Below are positions 8,370-17,112 of a stretch of DNA of 64,000 nucleotides, piece by piece (within the stretch, counting starts at the first letter, position 1; each line of letters begins with the position of its first letter). The notes below the pieces were generated by a model. It did no database searches, had not been told where the DNA came from, and was given only the letters and a program-made list of their open reading frames with translations. Source of the DNA: an uncultured Clostridia bacterium. Its GTDB lineage: Bacteria > Bacillota > Clostridia > Peptostreptococcales > Anaerovoracaceae. Made by a program: the position numbers and the translations under genes. The stretch covers positions 21,249-85,248 of the forward strand of contig CAKQOW010000002.1 in the NCBI GenBank assembly GCA_934256595.1, written 5' to 3'.

Positions 8370-9239
8370 TCAGCCCTCCTTATCTCTTTTGAGAAAGTAG
8401 TTAAGTGTTGCATTTATAAGCATTATAAACAGGAAGAGCACAAGTGCTATTGAAAACAGAGCCTGTCTCTGAAGTCCTGCCGAATATGACATTTCACTTG
8501 CCACTGCTGTTGTAAGAAATCTTACGCTTTCAAACAGTCCCGGCATATTGGGAGCATTTCCCGACACCATCATTACTGCCATTGCCTCGCCTATGGCTCT
8601 GCCGACTCCAAGCACCACCGCTGCAGCTATGCCGCTTTTGGCAGCGGGCACGGAAACCTTGAAATAGGTTTCTACAGGTGTTGCTCCAAGGGCAAGTGAA
8701 GCGTCCTCGTATTCCTTTGGAACTGCTTCAAGCGCTGACATTGAAACCTTGATAATTGACGGCAGTATCATAATTGCAAGAACGATTATTGCTGCCAGAA
8801 GACCTGCTCCGTCGGGAATATGGAATACTTTTCTTATTCCCGGCACAAGCACCAGCATACCTACAAGACCGTATACTACAGACGGTATTCCCGCCAGCAG
8901 GCTTACCGCCGACTCTATTACCGCCTTTACCTTTGCAGGCGCTATTTTGGCAAGGTATACTGATGTGAGGAATCCTATAGGAACTCCTACCAGTATCGCT
9001 CCCGCTGTACCGTATATGCTTGTCAGTATAAACGGCAGTATTCCGTATGACGGCTCTGCTGCGGTAGATGCCCACGTCTTTCCAAACAGAAAATCTATAA
9101 TCCCTATTTTACCGACAGCAGGTATTCCCGAAATTATCAGATATACTGATATAAGCAGTACAAAACCTACGGTTATAAGGCCCAGGATAAGAAAAATTCC
9201 ATGTATAATATTTTCAAATAAACGTTTCCTGTTATTCAT
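8370..9239 (-). CDS. pstC: Phosphate ABC transporter permease PstC
   Basis: The second permease subunit has 289 residues, six hydrophobic segments, LLAGIPSVVYGLVGMLVL and the coupling loop EDASLALGATPVETYFKVSV. Partner to PstA in high-affinity phosphate import. It follows pstS by 59 bases; a stem-loop in that gap could lower its expression relative to pstS. Confidence 0.95.
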   Translation of the reverse strand: MNNRKRLFENIIHGIFLILGLITVGFVLLISVYLIISGIPAVGKIGIIDFLFGKTWASTAAEPSYGILPFILTSIYGTAGAILVGVPIGFLTSVYLAKIAPAKVKAVIESAVSLLAGIPSVVYGLVGMLVLVPGIRKVFHIPDGAGLLAAIIVLAIMILPSIIKVSMSALEAVPKEYEDASLALGATPVETYFKVSVPAAKSGIAAAVVLGVGRAIGEAMAVMMVSGNAPNMPGLFESVRFLTTAVASEMSYSAGLQRQALFSIALVLFLFIMLINATLNYFLKRDKEG

Positions 9240-9259
9240 ATCGTTTCCCTCTCAATGGC

Positions 9260-9286
9260 AAAATTGACGGCTTTGTGCAAGCCGTC
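9260..9286 (-). terminator. Intercistronic stem-loop between pstS and pstC (partial terminator or mRNA stabiliser)
   Basis: Arms 9266-9273 (GACGGCTT) and 9279-9286 (AAGCCGTC) are perfectly complementary with a 5-base loop. On the minus strand AATTTT follows. Such elements commonly let the binding protein be made in excess over the permease subunits. Confidence 0.6.
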
Positions 9287-9298
9287 TGCTTTGCTTTG

Positions 9299-10114
9299 TT
9301 ACTGCGGTACAACTGCGCCGGCCTGTTCAATTATGTCTGCTGCGTCAGGTGATGTAACGAAGTCGAAGAACTTCTGCGCTGTTTCTGATAAGTCTGTTCC
9401 TTCTTTTGTTACCAGTACGAAAGGTCTCTGTACAACATAGCTTCCGTCTTTAACTGTAGCTTCTGTAGGTTCTACTCCGTCTACTGCAACTGCCTTAACG
9501 CTGTCCTGAAGTGCTGCCAGTGAAGCATATCCTATTGCGTCAGGGTTCTGTCCTACTGTAGTGATTACATCGCCTGTTGATGTAAGTTCCTGATTGTATT
9601 TGCATTTGTCTTCTGTTCCTGTGATGCTTTCAAAGCCGTCTCTTGTGCCGCTTCCTGCTTCACGACCGATAAGTACGATTTCTGCATCATTTCCGCCAAC
9701 TTCTTTCCAGTTAGTGATTTCGCCTGTGTAAATCTTAGCGATGTCATCAGTTGAAAGGTCTGTAACAGGGTTGTCAGGATTTACAACTACTGCGATACCG
9801 TCAATAGCAAGAATTGTTTCCTTAAGTCCGCTTGCTTTTTCTTCATCTGTAAGGCTTCTGCTTGAAAGTCCTATGTCGCAGCGTCCTTCTGAAACTGCTG
9901 TGATACCTGAGCCTGAGCCTGTAGGGTTATATGTAAATGTTACTCCGTCGTTTGCGTCCATAAAGGATTCTCCCAAAGCTCCGATTACCTTTTCCATTGA
10001 TGTTGAACCGTCTGTTGAAACTGTTCCTCCTGCGCTTTCACTGTTATTTCCGCAGCCTGTGAAAATTGCTGCTGCAAGTGCGATTACAAGTGCAATGCTT
10101 AAAATCTTCTTCAT
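9299..10114 (-). CDS. pstS: Phosphate-binding lipoprotein PstS
   Basis: The 271-residue protein begins MKKILSIALVIALAAAIFTG followed by C, a lipoprotein signal with the anchoring Cys at residue 21. The mature part has the phosphate-binding GSTSMEKVIGALGE segment, PTGSGSGI and REAGSGTRDGFESI, the two loops that contact phosphate in PstS proteins. It would be tethered outside the membrane and deliver phosphate to PstCAB. It is the first gene of the operon, with AAGGAGAG upstream of its ATG and candidate PhoP/PhoB boxes further upstream. Confidence 0.95.
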   Translation of the reverse strand: MKKILSIALVIALAAAIFTGCGNNSESAGGTVSTDGSTSMEKVIGALGESFMDANDGVTFTYNPTGSGSGITAVSEGRCDIGLSSRSLTDEEKASGLKETILAIDGIAVVVNPDNPVTDLSTDDIAKIYTGEITNWKEVGGNDAEIVLIGREAGSGTRDGFESITGTEDKCKYNQELTSTGDVITTVGQNPDAIGYASLAALQDSVKAVAVDGVEPTEATVKDGSYVVQRPFVLVTKEGTDLSETAQKFFDFVTSPDAADIIEQAGAVVPQ

Positions 10115-10185
10115 AATAAACTCTCCTTTCAGTTACTTTGTTTTTTATCTCTTTTCATCTTACAGTTATTATGATAAACAGTTAA

Positions 10186-10225
10186 TGTAAAATGAAAAAG
10201 AAACCTTATGTAAAATGTATGTCAA
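10186..10225 (-). promoter_or_regulatory. Candidate PhoP/PhoB binding repeats upstream of pstS
   Basis: Reading the minus strand, TTGACA (10220-10225) and TTTACA (10209-10214) lie 11 bases apart start to start, the spacing of Firmicute PhoP hexamers (TTAACA-like, 5-base gaps). A further TTTTACA occurs at 10186-10192. The site is about 70-110 bases upstream of pstS. The binding site is inferred from geometry and context. Confidence 0.5.
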
Positions 10226-10238
10226 ATTTCAAAAATAC

Positions 10239-10280
10239 AAAAAAGGCCCTGACCGGTGTTTCCCACACCGGCAGAGCCCT
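10239..10280 (-). terminator. Intrinsic terminator of the spoIIA operon
   Basis: Strong GC-rich hairpin with arms 10245-10259 and 10265-10279 (one mismatch region, core ACCGGTGT/ACACCGG) followed on the minus strand by six T residues (10239-10244), directly after sigF and just before the pstS control region. Confidence 0.85.
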
Positions 10281-10290
10281 GCTGTCACTG

Positions 10291-11031
10291 CTATATTACC
10301 TGCTCATTAAATTCCTCTCTCATCTTTGCCAGCACCCGTTTTTCTATTCTGGATACCTGCACCTGTGACACCCCGATGGCCTTTGCCGTCTGGTCCTGTG
10401 TCATATCTTTGAAATACCTTAAAACAATTACCTGCCTTTCTCTAAGGGGCAGGCTGCCTATTATACCCTTGAGCTGAATAATATCTATATTCTTTTCTTC
10501 CTCGTGCGCATAGGCCTCGCATATATCCTCCGGCCTGTTTTCATTGTCGAGGCTCTCTATGTTTACAAGCGCCTCCTCCGCCTCCTGCATCTGCAGAATA
10601 TATTCACAGCTTGTACCCATGCGCTCCGCAAGCTCCGTGATTTTGGGGGATCTGCCTCTGCTTCTGTAAAAGGCCTCCTCCTCAAGCTTCATTTTGCGTA
10701 TGTCCTGTTTAATCTGTCTTGACACCTTGATACGTCCGTCATCTCTTATGTATTTCCTGATTTCACCCATAATCATCGGGACAGCATAGGTTGAAAACAT
10801 TACATCAAAATCCGTATTAAATCTTTCCACAGCCTTTATAAGACCTATGAAGCCTATCTGTACAAGATCATCAGCCTCATAGCCCATCGCCGCAAATTTA
10901 AAGGCCGCTTTTCTTACGAGTCCTGTATTGTCAAGTATTATCTGCTCCTTTGCCTGTTCGTTTCCTTTCTGTGCTTCTTCTATTAGCGCGTATATGTCCT
11001 CTTTAGCTCTGGGTATGTACTTATCGCCCAA
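10291..11031 (-). CDS. sigF: RNA polymerase sporulation sigma factor SigF
   Basis: SigF is the first forespore-specific sigma factor. The 246 residues contain region 2 (EADDLVQIGFIGLIKAVERF, FSTYAVPMIMGEIRKYIRDD), the region 3 IKVSRQIKQDIRKM and the region 4 helix-turn-helix TQDQTAKAIGVSQVQVSRIE. Last gene of the spoIIAA-spoIIAB-sigF operon; its start overlaps the spoIIAB stop by 11 bases, as expected for stoichiometric production with its anti-sigma factor. Activity is held by SpoIIAB until asymmetric division. Confidence 0.95.
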   Translation of the reverse strand: MGDKYIPRAKEDIYALIEEAQKGNEQAKEQIILDNTGLVRKAAFKFAAMGYEADDLVQIGFIGLIKAVERFNTDFDVMFSTYAVPMIMGEIRKYIRDDGRIKVSRQIKQDIRKMKLEEEAFYRSRGRSPKITELAERMGTSCEYILQMQEAEEALVNIESLDNENRPEDICEAYAHEEEKNIDIIQLKGIIGSLPLRERQVIVLRYFKDMTQDQTAKAIGVSQVQVSRIEKRVLAKMREEFNEQVI

Positions 11032-11464
11032 CAGAGTATGTCAGGCTCTTGGTCATAGTTACTTCTGTTCCCTCACCGGGCTGCGAGACAACCTCAATGC
11101 TGTCCATAAAGCTTTCCATAACCGTAAAGCCCATACCTGACCTTTCTTCAAAATCTCCGGTTGTAAACAGCGGCCGTCTGGCTTCCTCTATGTTTTCAAT
11201 GCCTCTGCCCTTATCTGCAACCTTTATGTACAGTTTTCTGTCATAAGATATTTTACATTCAAGAGTTATTATGCCTTTGGAATCTTCTTCATAGCCGTGC
11301 ACTATGCAGTTGGTAACAGCCTCGGAGACTGCCGTTTTTATCTCGGCAAGCTCCTCCATTTCCGGATCCAGATACAGTATAAAGGCTGCAACTGCATTTC
11401 TTGCCAGCATTTCATTTACAGGTACGGATCTGAAACTTATTTCCATTTCGTTTTCATAATTCAT
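11021..11464 (-). CDS. spoIIAB: Anti-sigma F factor SpoIIAB
   Basis: The protein has 147 residues and a GHKL ATPase/kinase fold: N box EIKTAVSEAVTNCIVHGY, G1 ADKGRGIENIEEAR, and RSGMGFTVME. It binds and inhibits SigF and phosphorylates SpoIIAA on serine. The start overlaps the spoIIAA stop by 4 bases. Its length and motifs match the family. Confidence 0.95.
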   Translation of the reverse strand: MNYENEMEISFRSVPVNEMLARNAVAAFILYLDPEMEELAEIKTAVSEAVTNCIVHGYEEDSKGIITLECKISYDRKLYIKVADKGRGIENIEEARRPLFTTGDFEERSGMGFTVMESFMDSIEVVSQPGEGTEVTMTKSLTYSVGR

Positions 11465-11778
11465 ATCACACCCTCCACTCTCTGTATAATTTTAAAAATG
11501 CCTGCCATATCAAGCAGTTTTCTCATATATTCGCTTTCACCCGTTATATATACTCTGCCGCCCTTTTCGCTTGCTCTGTTGTATCTGCCGAGTATGACTC
11601 CTATGCCGGAGCTGTCCATAAACTCAACTCTGTTCATATCAAATACAATATCTCTGCAGCAGCTTTCCTCGTAGGCATCATCTATCTGTTTTCTTACTGC
11701 CGCCGCGCTGTGGTGATCTATCTCTCCTGTCGGTGCTGCAATAAGGGTGTTTTCGTTCACCGTAATTTTTACTTCCAT
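11461..11778 (-). CDS. spoIIAA: Anti-anti-sigma factor SpoIIAA
   Basis: This STAS-domain protein of 105 residues contains the phosphorylatable serine in VEFMDSSGIGVILGRY. Unphosphorylated SpoIIAA releases SigF from SpoIIAB; dephosphorylation in vivo needs SpoIIE, which is not in this window. AAAGGGGG precedes its ATG. I looked for a sigma-H promoter in 11779-11868 and saw no clear match; a TATAAT-like stretch occurs near 11800. Confidence 0.95.
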   Translation of the reverse strand: MEVKITVNENTLIAAPTGEIDHHSAAAVRKQIDDAYEESCCRDIVFDMNRVEFMDSSGIGVILGRYNRASEKGGRVYITGESEYMRKLLDMAGIFKIIQRVEGVI

Positions 11779-11868
11779 AAAAAAGCCCCCTTTCCTCTCA
11801 ATTATATACCCTGAAAAAGAGTATGTCCCTGAAAGAAAAAGGGGTAAATCTTCTAGTTTTGCCGATTA

Positions 11869-13050
11869 TCAAGGTTTTATGTCGATAATCTCCATTTTTT
11901 CAACTGCAGCTTCAACCAGCGCGTCCACATCAAGCTTTGATTCCGATTCCAGTATTTTTTCAAGCTTAGGCTTGGTTGCCGGGTGCTTAGGTAAGAATAC
12001 AGTGCAGCAGTCCTCGTAAGGCATAATTGATGTTTCAAATGTGCCTATGTCCTTGGCTTTCTGAATGATATCCACCTTGTCAAGCGCGATAAGAGGTCTC
12101 ATTACAGGCATTTTGACTGTCGCGTCGGTAACCACCAGAGCCTCTGCGGTCTGGCTTGCAACCTGTCCTAAATTCTCGCCGGTTATAAGCATTGTGCAGT
12201 CTGATTTCTGCGCAACCTTTTCGGCTATCCTCATCATAAATCTTCTTACGAGAATTGTAGTTTCCTCCTCAGGACAGTTTTCAACAATCTGCTCTTGTAT
12301 AGGCAGAAGATTTATTACGTTCATTTTAAATCTGCCGCAGTACTGGGCGATGATGCGCGCAAGGTCCTCGACCTTTTCCTGCGCTCTCTGGCTTGTATAA
12401 GGATATGAATGAAAATGCACAGCCTCGATAAGCATACCGCGCTTTGCCATCATCCATGCCGCTACGGGAGAGTCTATGCCGCCTGAAAGCAGTACCATTC
12501 CCTTGCCGTTGGTTCCCAGCGGAAGTCCTCCAAAGCCTGATATCTTCTGCTCAAATACATAGGATCTGTCTTTGCGAAGATCAACAAACAGAACGCAGTC
12601 GGGATTATGCACGTCTACCTTCAGAACCTTGCAGCCCACAAGCACCTTTGCACCTATAATTCTGGCAATCTCCGGTGATTTGACAGGGAAGTTCTTGTCT
12701 GCTCTCTTGGCGTCAACCTTGAAAGTTTTAATTCCCTTTTTTTCTATGAGGTCCATCATAAGAGCAACCGCCGCGTCTCCTATTGAGTTAAGCTCCGACT
12801 CACATTCGAGAGCGGGACTTATTGAGGCAACGCCAAACACCTTTGAAATCTCCCCTATAATCATTTCGGGATCGTGTTTTTTGTCGGCTCTGACAAATAT
12901 AAGACCCTCGTGTCTGTAGGCTTCAACATTATCAAATTTCTTTAACAGCTTTTTAATTCTGTTTACAAGCATTTTTTCAAAGTACGGCTTGTTCATTCCC
13001 TTGAGTGCAACCTCGCCGCATCTTACAATAAATATGTTCTGTTCATTCAT
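11869..13050 (-). CDS. thiI: tRNA 4-thiouridine synthase ThiI
   Basis: The 393-residue enzyme adenylates uridine 8 of tRNA for sulfur insertion and can also serve thiamine thiazole synthesis. It has an N-terminal ferredoxin-like part, a THUMP domain (about 60-165), and a PP-loop ATP pyrophosphatase with LLSGGIDSPVAAWMM. It ends without a rhodanese domain, the short form used by Bacillus and Clostridia. The gene lies 12 bases after nifS, which supplies the persulfide sulfur, so the pair forms a functional module. Confidence 0.95.
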   Translation of the reverse strand: MNEQNIFIVRCGEVALKGMNKPYFEKMLVNRIKKLLKKFDNVEAYRHEGLIFVRADKKHDPEMIIGEISKVFGVASISPALECESELNSIGDAAVALMMDLIEKKGIKTFKVDAKRADKNFPVKSPEIARIIGAKVLVGCKVLKVDVHNPDCVLFVDLRKDRSYVFEQKISGFGGLPLGTNGKGMVLLSGGIDSPVAAWMMAKRGMLIEAVHFHSYPYTSQRAQEKVEDLARIIAQYCGRFKMNVINLLPIQEQIVENCPEEETTILVRRFMMRIAEKVAQKSDCTMLITGENLGQVASQTAEALVVTDATVKMPVMRPLIALDKVDIIQKAKDIGTFETSIMPYEDCCTVFLPKHPATKPKLEKILESESKLDVDALVEAAVEKMEIIDIKP

Positions 13051-13062
13051 CTTGTACTTCTC

Positions 13063-14205
13063 CTATCTGAAAGTTCCCAGTTTCCTAAACCGCCTGACTA
13101 TAGCCGTAAGGTTTTCGAGAACATAGTCCATTTCCTCTATGGTATTAAACTCACTGAAGCTGAATCTCAGCGTACCTTCGATTTCCTTATCTGTAAGGCC
13201 TATAGCCTTGAGCACATGGCTCTGTCCGTGTTTGTTCGAAGAGCAGGCCGAGCCTGTCGATACATATATACCGCAGTCTTCAAGCATATGCAGCAGCACC
13301 TCTCCTCTGGTACCCGGAAATGAAATATTAAGAACTGAGGGACAGCCGTCCTCGGGACTGTTTACTTTAATATCCGGAATACTGCCTCTGATGCCCTCAA
13401 GCAGATGCGCTCTTGCAGCTTTCATATTATCAGTTCTTGATTTCATATTGGTATATGAGATATCCGCCGCTGCTCCAAAGCCTGCAATGGCAGGAACATT
13501 TTCGGTGCCGGATCTCATGTTTTTTTCCTGTCCTCCGCCCATTATATACGGATTTACATTTACGCCCCTGCGAACATATATTGCGCCGATGCCTTTAGGG
13601 CCGTGTATCTTGTGACCGCTTACGGAAATCATATCAATATCCGTACCGCCTGCATTAATGTCCACCTTGCCGTATGACTGCACCGCATCTGAATGAAAAA
13701 GCGCGTTTCCCTTGAGCTTCGCTATTTCGGCTACAGGGTTGATACTTCCCAGCTCGTTGTTGACGTGCATAACTGATATAAGGATTGTGCGGTCGTTTAC
13801 CTCGCTTTCAAGCTGCTCCATGTCTATGCAGCCTTTGCTGTCAGCATCAATATAAACAACCTCAAATCCCTGTTTTTCCATATAGGCGCAGGGCTCCAGC
13901 ACTGCAGGGTGCTCCGTCTTTGTGGTTATTATTCTGTTTCCCGCTCTCCGTTTGGACTGGGCGCCTCTGATGATTGCCATATTGTCTGCCTCTGTGCCGC
14001 CCGACGTAAAATATATTTCACCGGGTGAAACTCCTAGACCTTTTGCAACCGCTGCTCTTGCTTCCTTGACAGCTTTCTCGGCATTAAGACCAAGTCCGTG
14101 CAGTGATGACGGGTTGCCGTAGTCCTCTGTCATACACAAAACCGCCTTGTCTACCGCTTCACGATAGGGTCTTGTGGTGGAGCTGTTGTCTAAATATACT
14201 ATCAT
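13063..14205 (-). CDS. Cysteine desulfurase (NifS/IscS family, partner of ThiI)
   Basis: The 380-residue PLP enzyme begins MIVYLDNSSTTRPYREAVD. Its PLP lysine is in VSGHKIHGPKGIGA and the sulfur-accepting cysteine in VSTGSACSS, the short loop with NifS-class spacing. It converts cysteine to alanine and a protein persulfide. Adjacent thiI suggests the same dedicated role as NifZ in B. subtilis, feeding 4-thiouridine synthesis, but a more general role in Fe-S assembly cannot be excluded. A terminator stands between rny and this gene. Confidence 0.92.
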   Translation of the reverse strand: MIVYLDNSSTTRPYREAVDKAVLCMTEDYGNPSSLHGLGLNAEKAVKEARAAVAKGLGVSPGEIYFTSGGTEADNMAIIRGAQSKRRAGNRIITTKTEHPAVLEPCAYMEKQGFEVVYIDADSKGCIDMEQLESEVNDRTILISVMHVNNELGSINPVAEIAKLKGNALFHSDAVQSYGKVDINAGGTDIDMISVSGHKIHGPKGIGAIYVRRGVNVNPYIMGGGQEKNMRSGTENVPAIAGFGAAADISYTNMKSRTDNMKAARAHLLEGIRGSIPDIKVNSPEDGCPSVLNISFPGTRGEVLLHMLEDCGIYVSTGSACSSNKHGQSHVLKAIGLTDKEIEGTLRFSFSEFNTIEEMDYVLENLTAIVRRFRKLGTFR

Positions 14206-14217
14206 AATTTCCTCTTT

Positions 14218-14245
14218 AAAAACTTAAAGGGCAGTCTTGCTGCCC
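14218..14245 (-). terminator. Intrinsic terminator of rny
   Basis: GGGCAG (14229-14234) pairs with CTGCCC (14240-14245); the minus strand continues TTTAAGTTTTT. It lies 8 bases past the rny stop and ahead of nifS. Confidence 0.75.
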
Positions 14246-14253
14246 CTCGTCTG

Positions 14254-15801
14254 CTATTTTGCATAATCTGTAGCTCTTGTCTCTCTCAGAACATTTACTT
14301 TAATCTGTCCCGGATATTCAAGCTCTGATTCGATTTTTTTGGAAATCTCTCTTGCTAAGAATACGATTTCCTCGTCATTAACCTCGTCAGGTTTGGCGAT
14401 AACTCTGATTTCTCTGCCGGCCTGTATAGCAAATGACTTGTCAACTCCCGGAGTTGTATTGGCTATATCCTCAAGCTTTTCGAGTCTCTGGATATATGTT
14501 TCAAGAGTTTCTCTTCTTGCTCCAGGTCTTGCAGCAGATAAAGCGTCGGCCGCCGCTACTAAAACGGCTTCCATTGTCTTTGGCTCATAATCGCCGTGAT
14601 GCGCTGCCATACCGTCTATTACCGCCTGTGACTCCTTGTACTTCTTGAGAAGCTCCATACCAAGATCCACATGAGTACCTTCCTTTTCGTGGTCTACCGC
14701 TTTGCCTATGTCATGGAGAAGTCCTGCGCGCTTGGCAAGTCTTGTATCAAGACCAAGCTCTCCGGCCATAAGTCCCGCAAGGTGCGCAACCTCGATTGAA
14801 TGTTTAAGCACATTCTGTCCGTATGAAGTTCTGTATTTGAGTCTGCCCAGCATTTTTACAAGCTCAGGGTGAAGATTGTGTATACCAACCTCAAATGTAG
14901 CCTGCTCACCGGCATCTTTGATAATAGCGTTTACTTCTTTCTGCGCTTTTTCGACTGTTTCTTCTATTCTTGCAGGGTGAATTCTGCCATCAACAATCAG
15001 CTTGGAAAGAGTAATTCTTGCGACTTCTCTTCTGACAGGGTCAAAGCCTGAAAGAATAACTGCCTCAGGTGTATCATCAATAATAAGGTCTATACCTGTC
15101 AGAGTTTCAATCGCTCTGATGTTACGTCCCTCTCTGCCGATAATTCTGCCCTTCATTTCGTCGTTAGGCAGCGGCACTACGGATACCGTACTCTCCGCAA
15201 CGTGATCCGCCGCGCATCTCTGTATGGCTCCGGTAATGATTTCCTTGGCTTTCTTGTCAGCCTCTTCCTTAGCCTTGGCCTCTATGTCCTTAATCATAAT
15301 AGAAGCCTCGTGTCTGATTTCCTTTTCGGTGTTGGCAAGAAGTATTTCCTTTGCCTCATCTACCGAGTAGCCGGAGATTTTTTCAAGCTCGGCCATTTCT
15401 CTTTCAATGACTTTATCAAGTTCCTTGCCTTTTTCGATAAGGTTGTGTTCCTTATTAGTAATGCTCTCTTCTTTTCTTTCGATGTTTTCAACCTTTTTGT
15501 CGATGTAGTCTTCCTTCTGATTTAATCTCTTTTCCTGACGCTGAAGCTCCCCTCTTCTCTCGCGAACGTCCCTTTCTGCTTCGCTACGCATTCTGTGGAT
15601 TTCTTCCTTTGCCTCAAGGGTCATTTCTTTTTTAATTGTTTCTGCCTTGTTCTCGGCATCTAATACTAGATTTCTGGCTTTTGTTTCAGCACTTCCTATT
15701 GTCTTTTCAGCAATGTTTTTTCTTAGTATATAACCAACTAATAAACCAATGGCAAGGGCAAGAATACCAACGATGATAGCAACAATAATCACTGTCTTCA
15801 T
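14254..15801 (-). CDS. rny: Ribonuclease Y
   Basis: RNase Y is a membrane-anchored endoribonuclease that starts mRNA decay in Gram-positive bacteria. The 515 residues show an N-terminal helix (about 3-25), a long charged coiled coil (about 30-200), a KH domain with [19 protein letters not shown], and an HD domain with [14 protein letters not shown] and AAHHGDYEP metal-binding residues. Family length is about 515-520, so it is full length. AGGAGGG precedes the ATG. The divergent rodA-like gene starts 166 bases away. Confidence 0.96.
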   Translation of the reverse strand: MKTVIIVAIIVGILALAIGLLVGYILRKNIAEKTIGSAETKARNLVLDAENKAETIKKEMTLEAKEEIHRMRSEAERDVRERRGELQRQEKRLNQKEDYIDKKVENIERKEESITNKEHNLIEKGKELDKVIEREMAELEKISGYSVDEAKEILLANTEKEIRHEASIMIKDIEAKAKEEADKKAKEIITGAIQRCAADHVAESTVSVVPLPNDEMKGRIIGREGRNIRAIETLTGIDLIIDDTPEAVILSGFDPVRREVARITLSKLIVDGRIHPARIEETVEKAQKEVNAIIKDAGEQATFEVGIHNLHPELVKMLGRLKYRTSYGQNVLKHSIEVAHLAGLMAGELGLDTRLAKRAGLLHDIGKAVDHEKEGTHVDLGMELLKKYKESQAVIDGMAAHHGDYEPKTMEAVLVAAADALSAARPGARRETLETYIQRLEKLEDIANTTPGVDKSFAIQAGREIRVIAKPDEVNDEEIVFLAREISKKIESELEYPGQIKVNVLRETRATDYAK

Positions 15802-15846
15802 TGAAGCCCTCCTCTACTATAAATTTCTAATATAATCAATTAATCC

Positions 15847-15871
15847 CTGTAAATTGCTATACGATTTACAG
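15847..15871. repeat. Inverted repeat between rny and the divergent SEDS gene
   Basis: CTGTAAAT (15847-15854) and ATTTACAG (15864-15871) are perfect complements around 9 bases. It could be an operator for one of the divergent promoters or an RNA stem in the rny leader; nothing else in 15802-15898 distinguishes these. Confidence 0.45.
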
Positions 15872-15898
15872 AAAAAGTCGCATTACAATAATTAAATC

Positions 15899-15928
15899 TT
15901 GATATATATTGACAAGGTATATTATAAT
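15899..15928 (+). promoter_or_regulatory. Promoter of the rodA-like gene
   Basis: TTGATA (15899-15904), an 18-base spacer, and TATAAT (15923-15928), 40 bases upstream of the ATG. AAGGGGATAAGGA supplies the ribosome binding site. Confidence 0.65.
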
Positions 15929-15967
15929 GGTTAAGTTAATAGTAGTCAAGCAAGAAGGGGATAAGGA

Positions 15968-17074
15968 ATGAATTATTTTCGCAGTCTTTTAAAAAACGCA
16001 GATAAAACGCTGCTTATACTGCCGGTTATATTCGCAGTAATAAGTATACTGATGATAAGCAGCACATATTATGACAACGGGTTTGTACTTTCAAAATCCG
16101 TAATTGTGCAGGCTGCAGCCTATGTGCTGGGGTTTGCGTGCATGTTTTTTCTGATGTATATAGACTATCAGTTTTTTGTAACTATCGAGAAGCCTCTTTA
16201 TATAGGCTCCATACTGTTTCTGCTTACGGTATATATTCCGGGACTGGGCTATGAGCAGTTCGGGGCAAGATCATGGATTAATCTGGGGTTCACAACTTTC
16301 CAGCCGTCTGAGATAGTCAAGATTACATTTGTGCTTCTGTTTGCAATGTATCTTGCAAGAAACAGACAGTCCATGCAGTATTTCAAGGGCTTCATCAAGG
16401 CATTCTTATATGCGGCTCCGTTTATAGCAATCATTGCCAAGGAGGATATGGGTTCGGGACTTGTATTCTGCTCCATATGGATACTTATGGTGTTCTTCGG
16501 CGGTATAGATTACAAGATATTATACAGGACAGCTCTCGCATTTATAGTTTCACTGCCGATACTGTTCAGGTTCCTGGACGATTATCAGAAGCAGAGAATA
16601 ACGGCGTTCCTGCACCCCGATGATACGAGTATAGAGGCGACTTATCAGGTAATGCAGGCCAAGACGGCAATAGGTTCCGGCGGATTTTTCGGCAAGGGTC
16701 TGTTTCAGGGCGATCTTAAAACCCTTGACTTCCTGCCGGTTCAGACCTCAGACTTCATATATGCCGTAATATGCGAGGAGTTCGGCTTTCTCGGAGGGTT
16801 TATAGTAATATGTCTTTATGCCGTATTTATATACAGGACAGCTCTCACCTGTCATCTGGCGGGAGATTTGTACAGCGGACTTATCGTTGCGGGATTTCTC
16901 GGAATGTTCGTATTCCAGATATTTGAGAATATCGGCATGACCATGGGCGTAATGCCTGTAACGGGCATCACACTTCCGTTTATATCCTACGGGGGCTCGT
17001 CCATTGTGTCCAATATGATGGCTCTCGGACTGATACTCAACGTAAATGTAAGAAGCAATTTATATAACTATTAA
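15968..17074 (+). CDS. rodA: SEDS peptidoglycan glycosyltransferase, RodA type
   Basis: This polytopic membrane protein of 368 residues has about ten hydrophobic helices and the FtsW/RodA/SpoVE signatures GARSWINLG, FQPSEIVKI, KEDMGSGLVF (with the conserved Asp), FLPVQTSDFIYAVICEEFG and MPVTGITLPFISYGGSS. These enzymes polymerise lipid II into glycan strands. The length and absence of extra N-terminal extension favour RodA (elongation) rather than FtsW or SpoVE, but the three cannot be separated with certainty here. The gene is transcribed alone or with the next HAD gene; a hairpin separates them. Confidence 0.85.
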   Translation: MNYFRSLLKNADKTLLILPVIFAVISILMISSTYYDNGFVLSKSVIVQAAAYVLGFACMFFLMYIDYQFFVTIEKPLYIGSILFLLTVYIPGLGYEQFGARSWINLGFTTFQPSEIVKITFVLLFAMYLARNRQSMQYFKGFIKAFLYAAPFIAIIAKEDMGSGLVFCSIWILMVFFGGIDYKILYRTALAFIVSLPILFRFLDDYQKQRITAFLHPDDTSIEATYQVMQAKTAIGSGGFFGKGLFQGDLKTLDFLPVQTSDFIYAVICEEFGFLGGFIVICLYAVFIYRTALTCHLAGDLYSGLIVAGFLGMFVFQIFENIGMTMGVMPVTGITLPFISYGGSSIVSNMMALGLILNVNVRSNLYNY

Positions 17075-17097
17075 AAAATCGCCCATGTGGCGATTTT
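17075..17097 (+). terminator. Stem-loop after the rodA-like gene
   Basis: AAAATCGCC (17075-17083) and GGCGATTTT (17089-17097) pair perfectly around CATGT. With its A-rich 5' and T-rich 3' flanks it can terminate either strand, but the U tract is short and interrupted, so read-through into the HAD gene (ribosome site GGAGG at 17103) is likely. Confidence 0.6.
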
Positions 17098-17112
17098 ACT
17101 TTGGAGGTAATT

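Noticed and set aside
11779..11868. Sigma-H promoter of spoIIAA
   Set aside because: Expected biologically, but no adequate -35/-10 match was found by eye.
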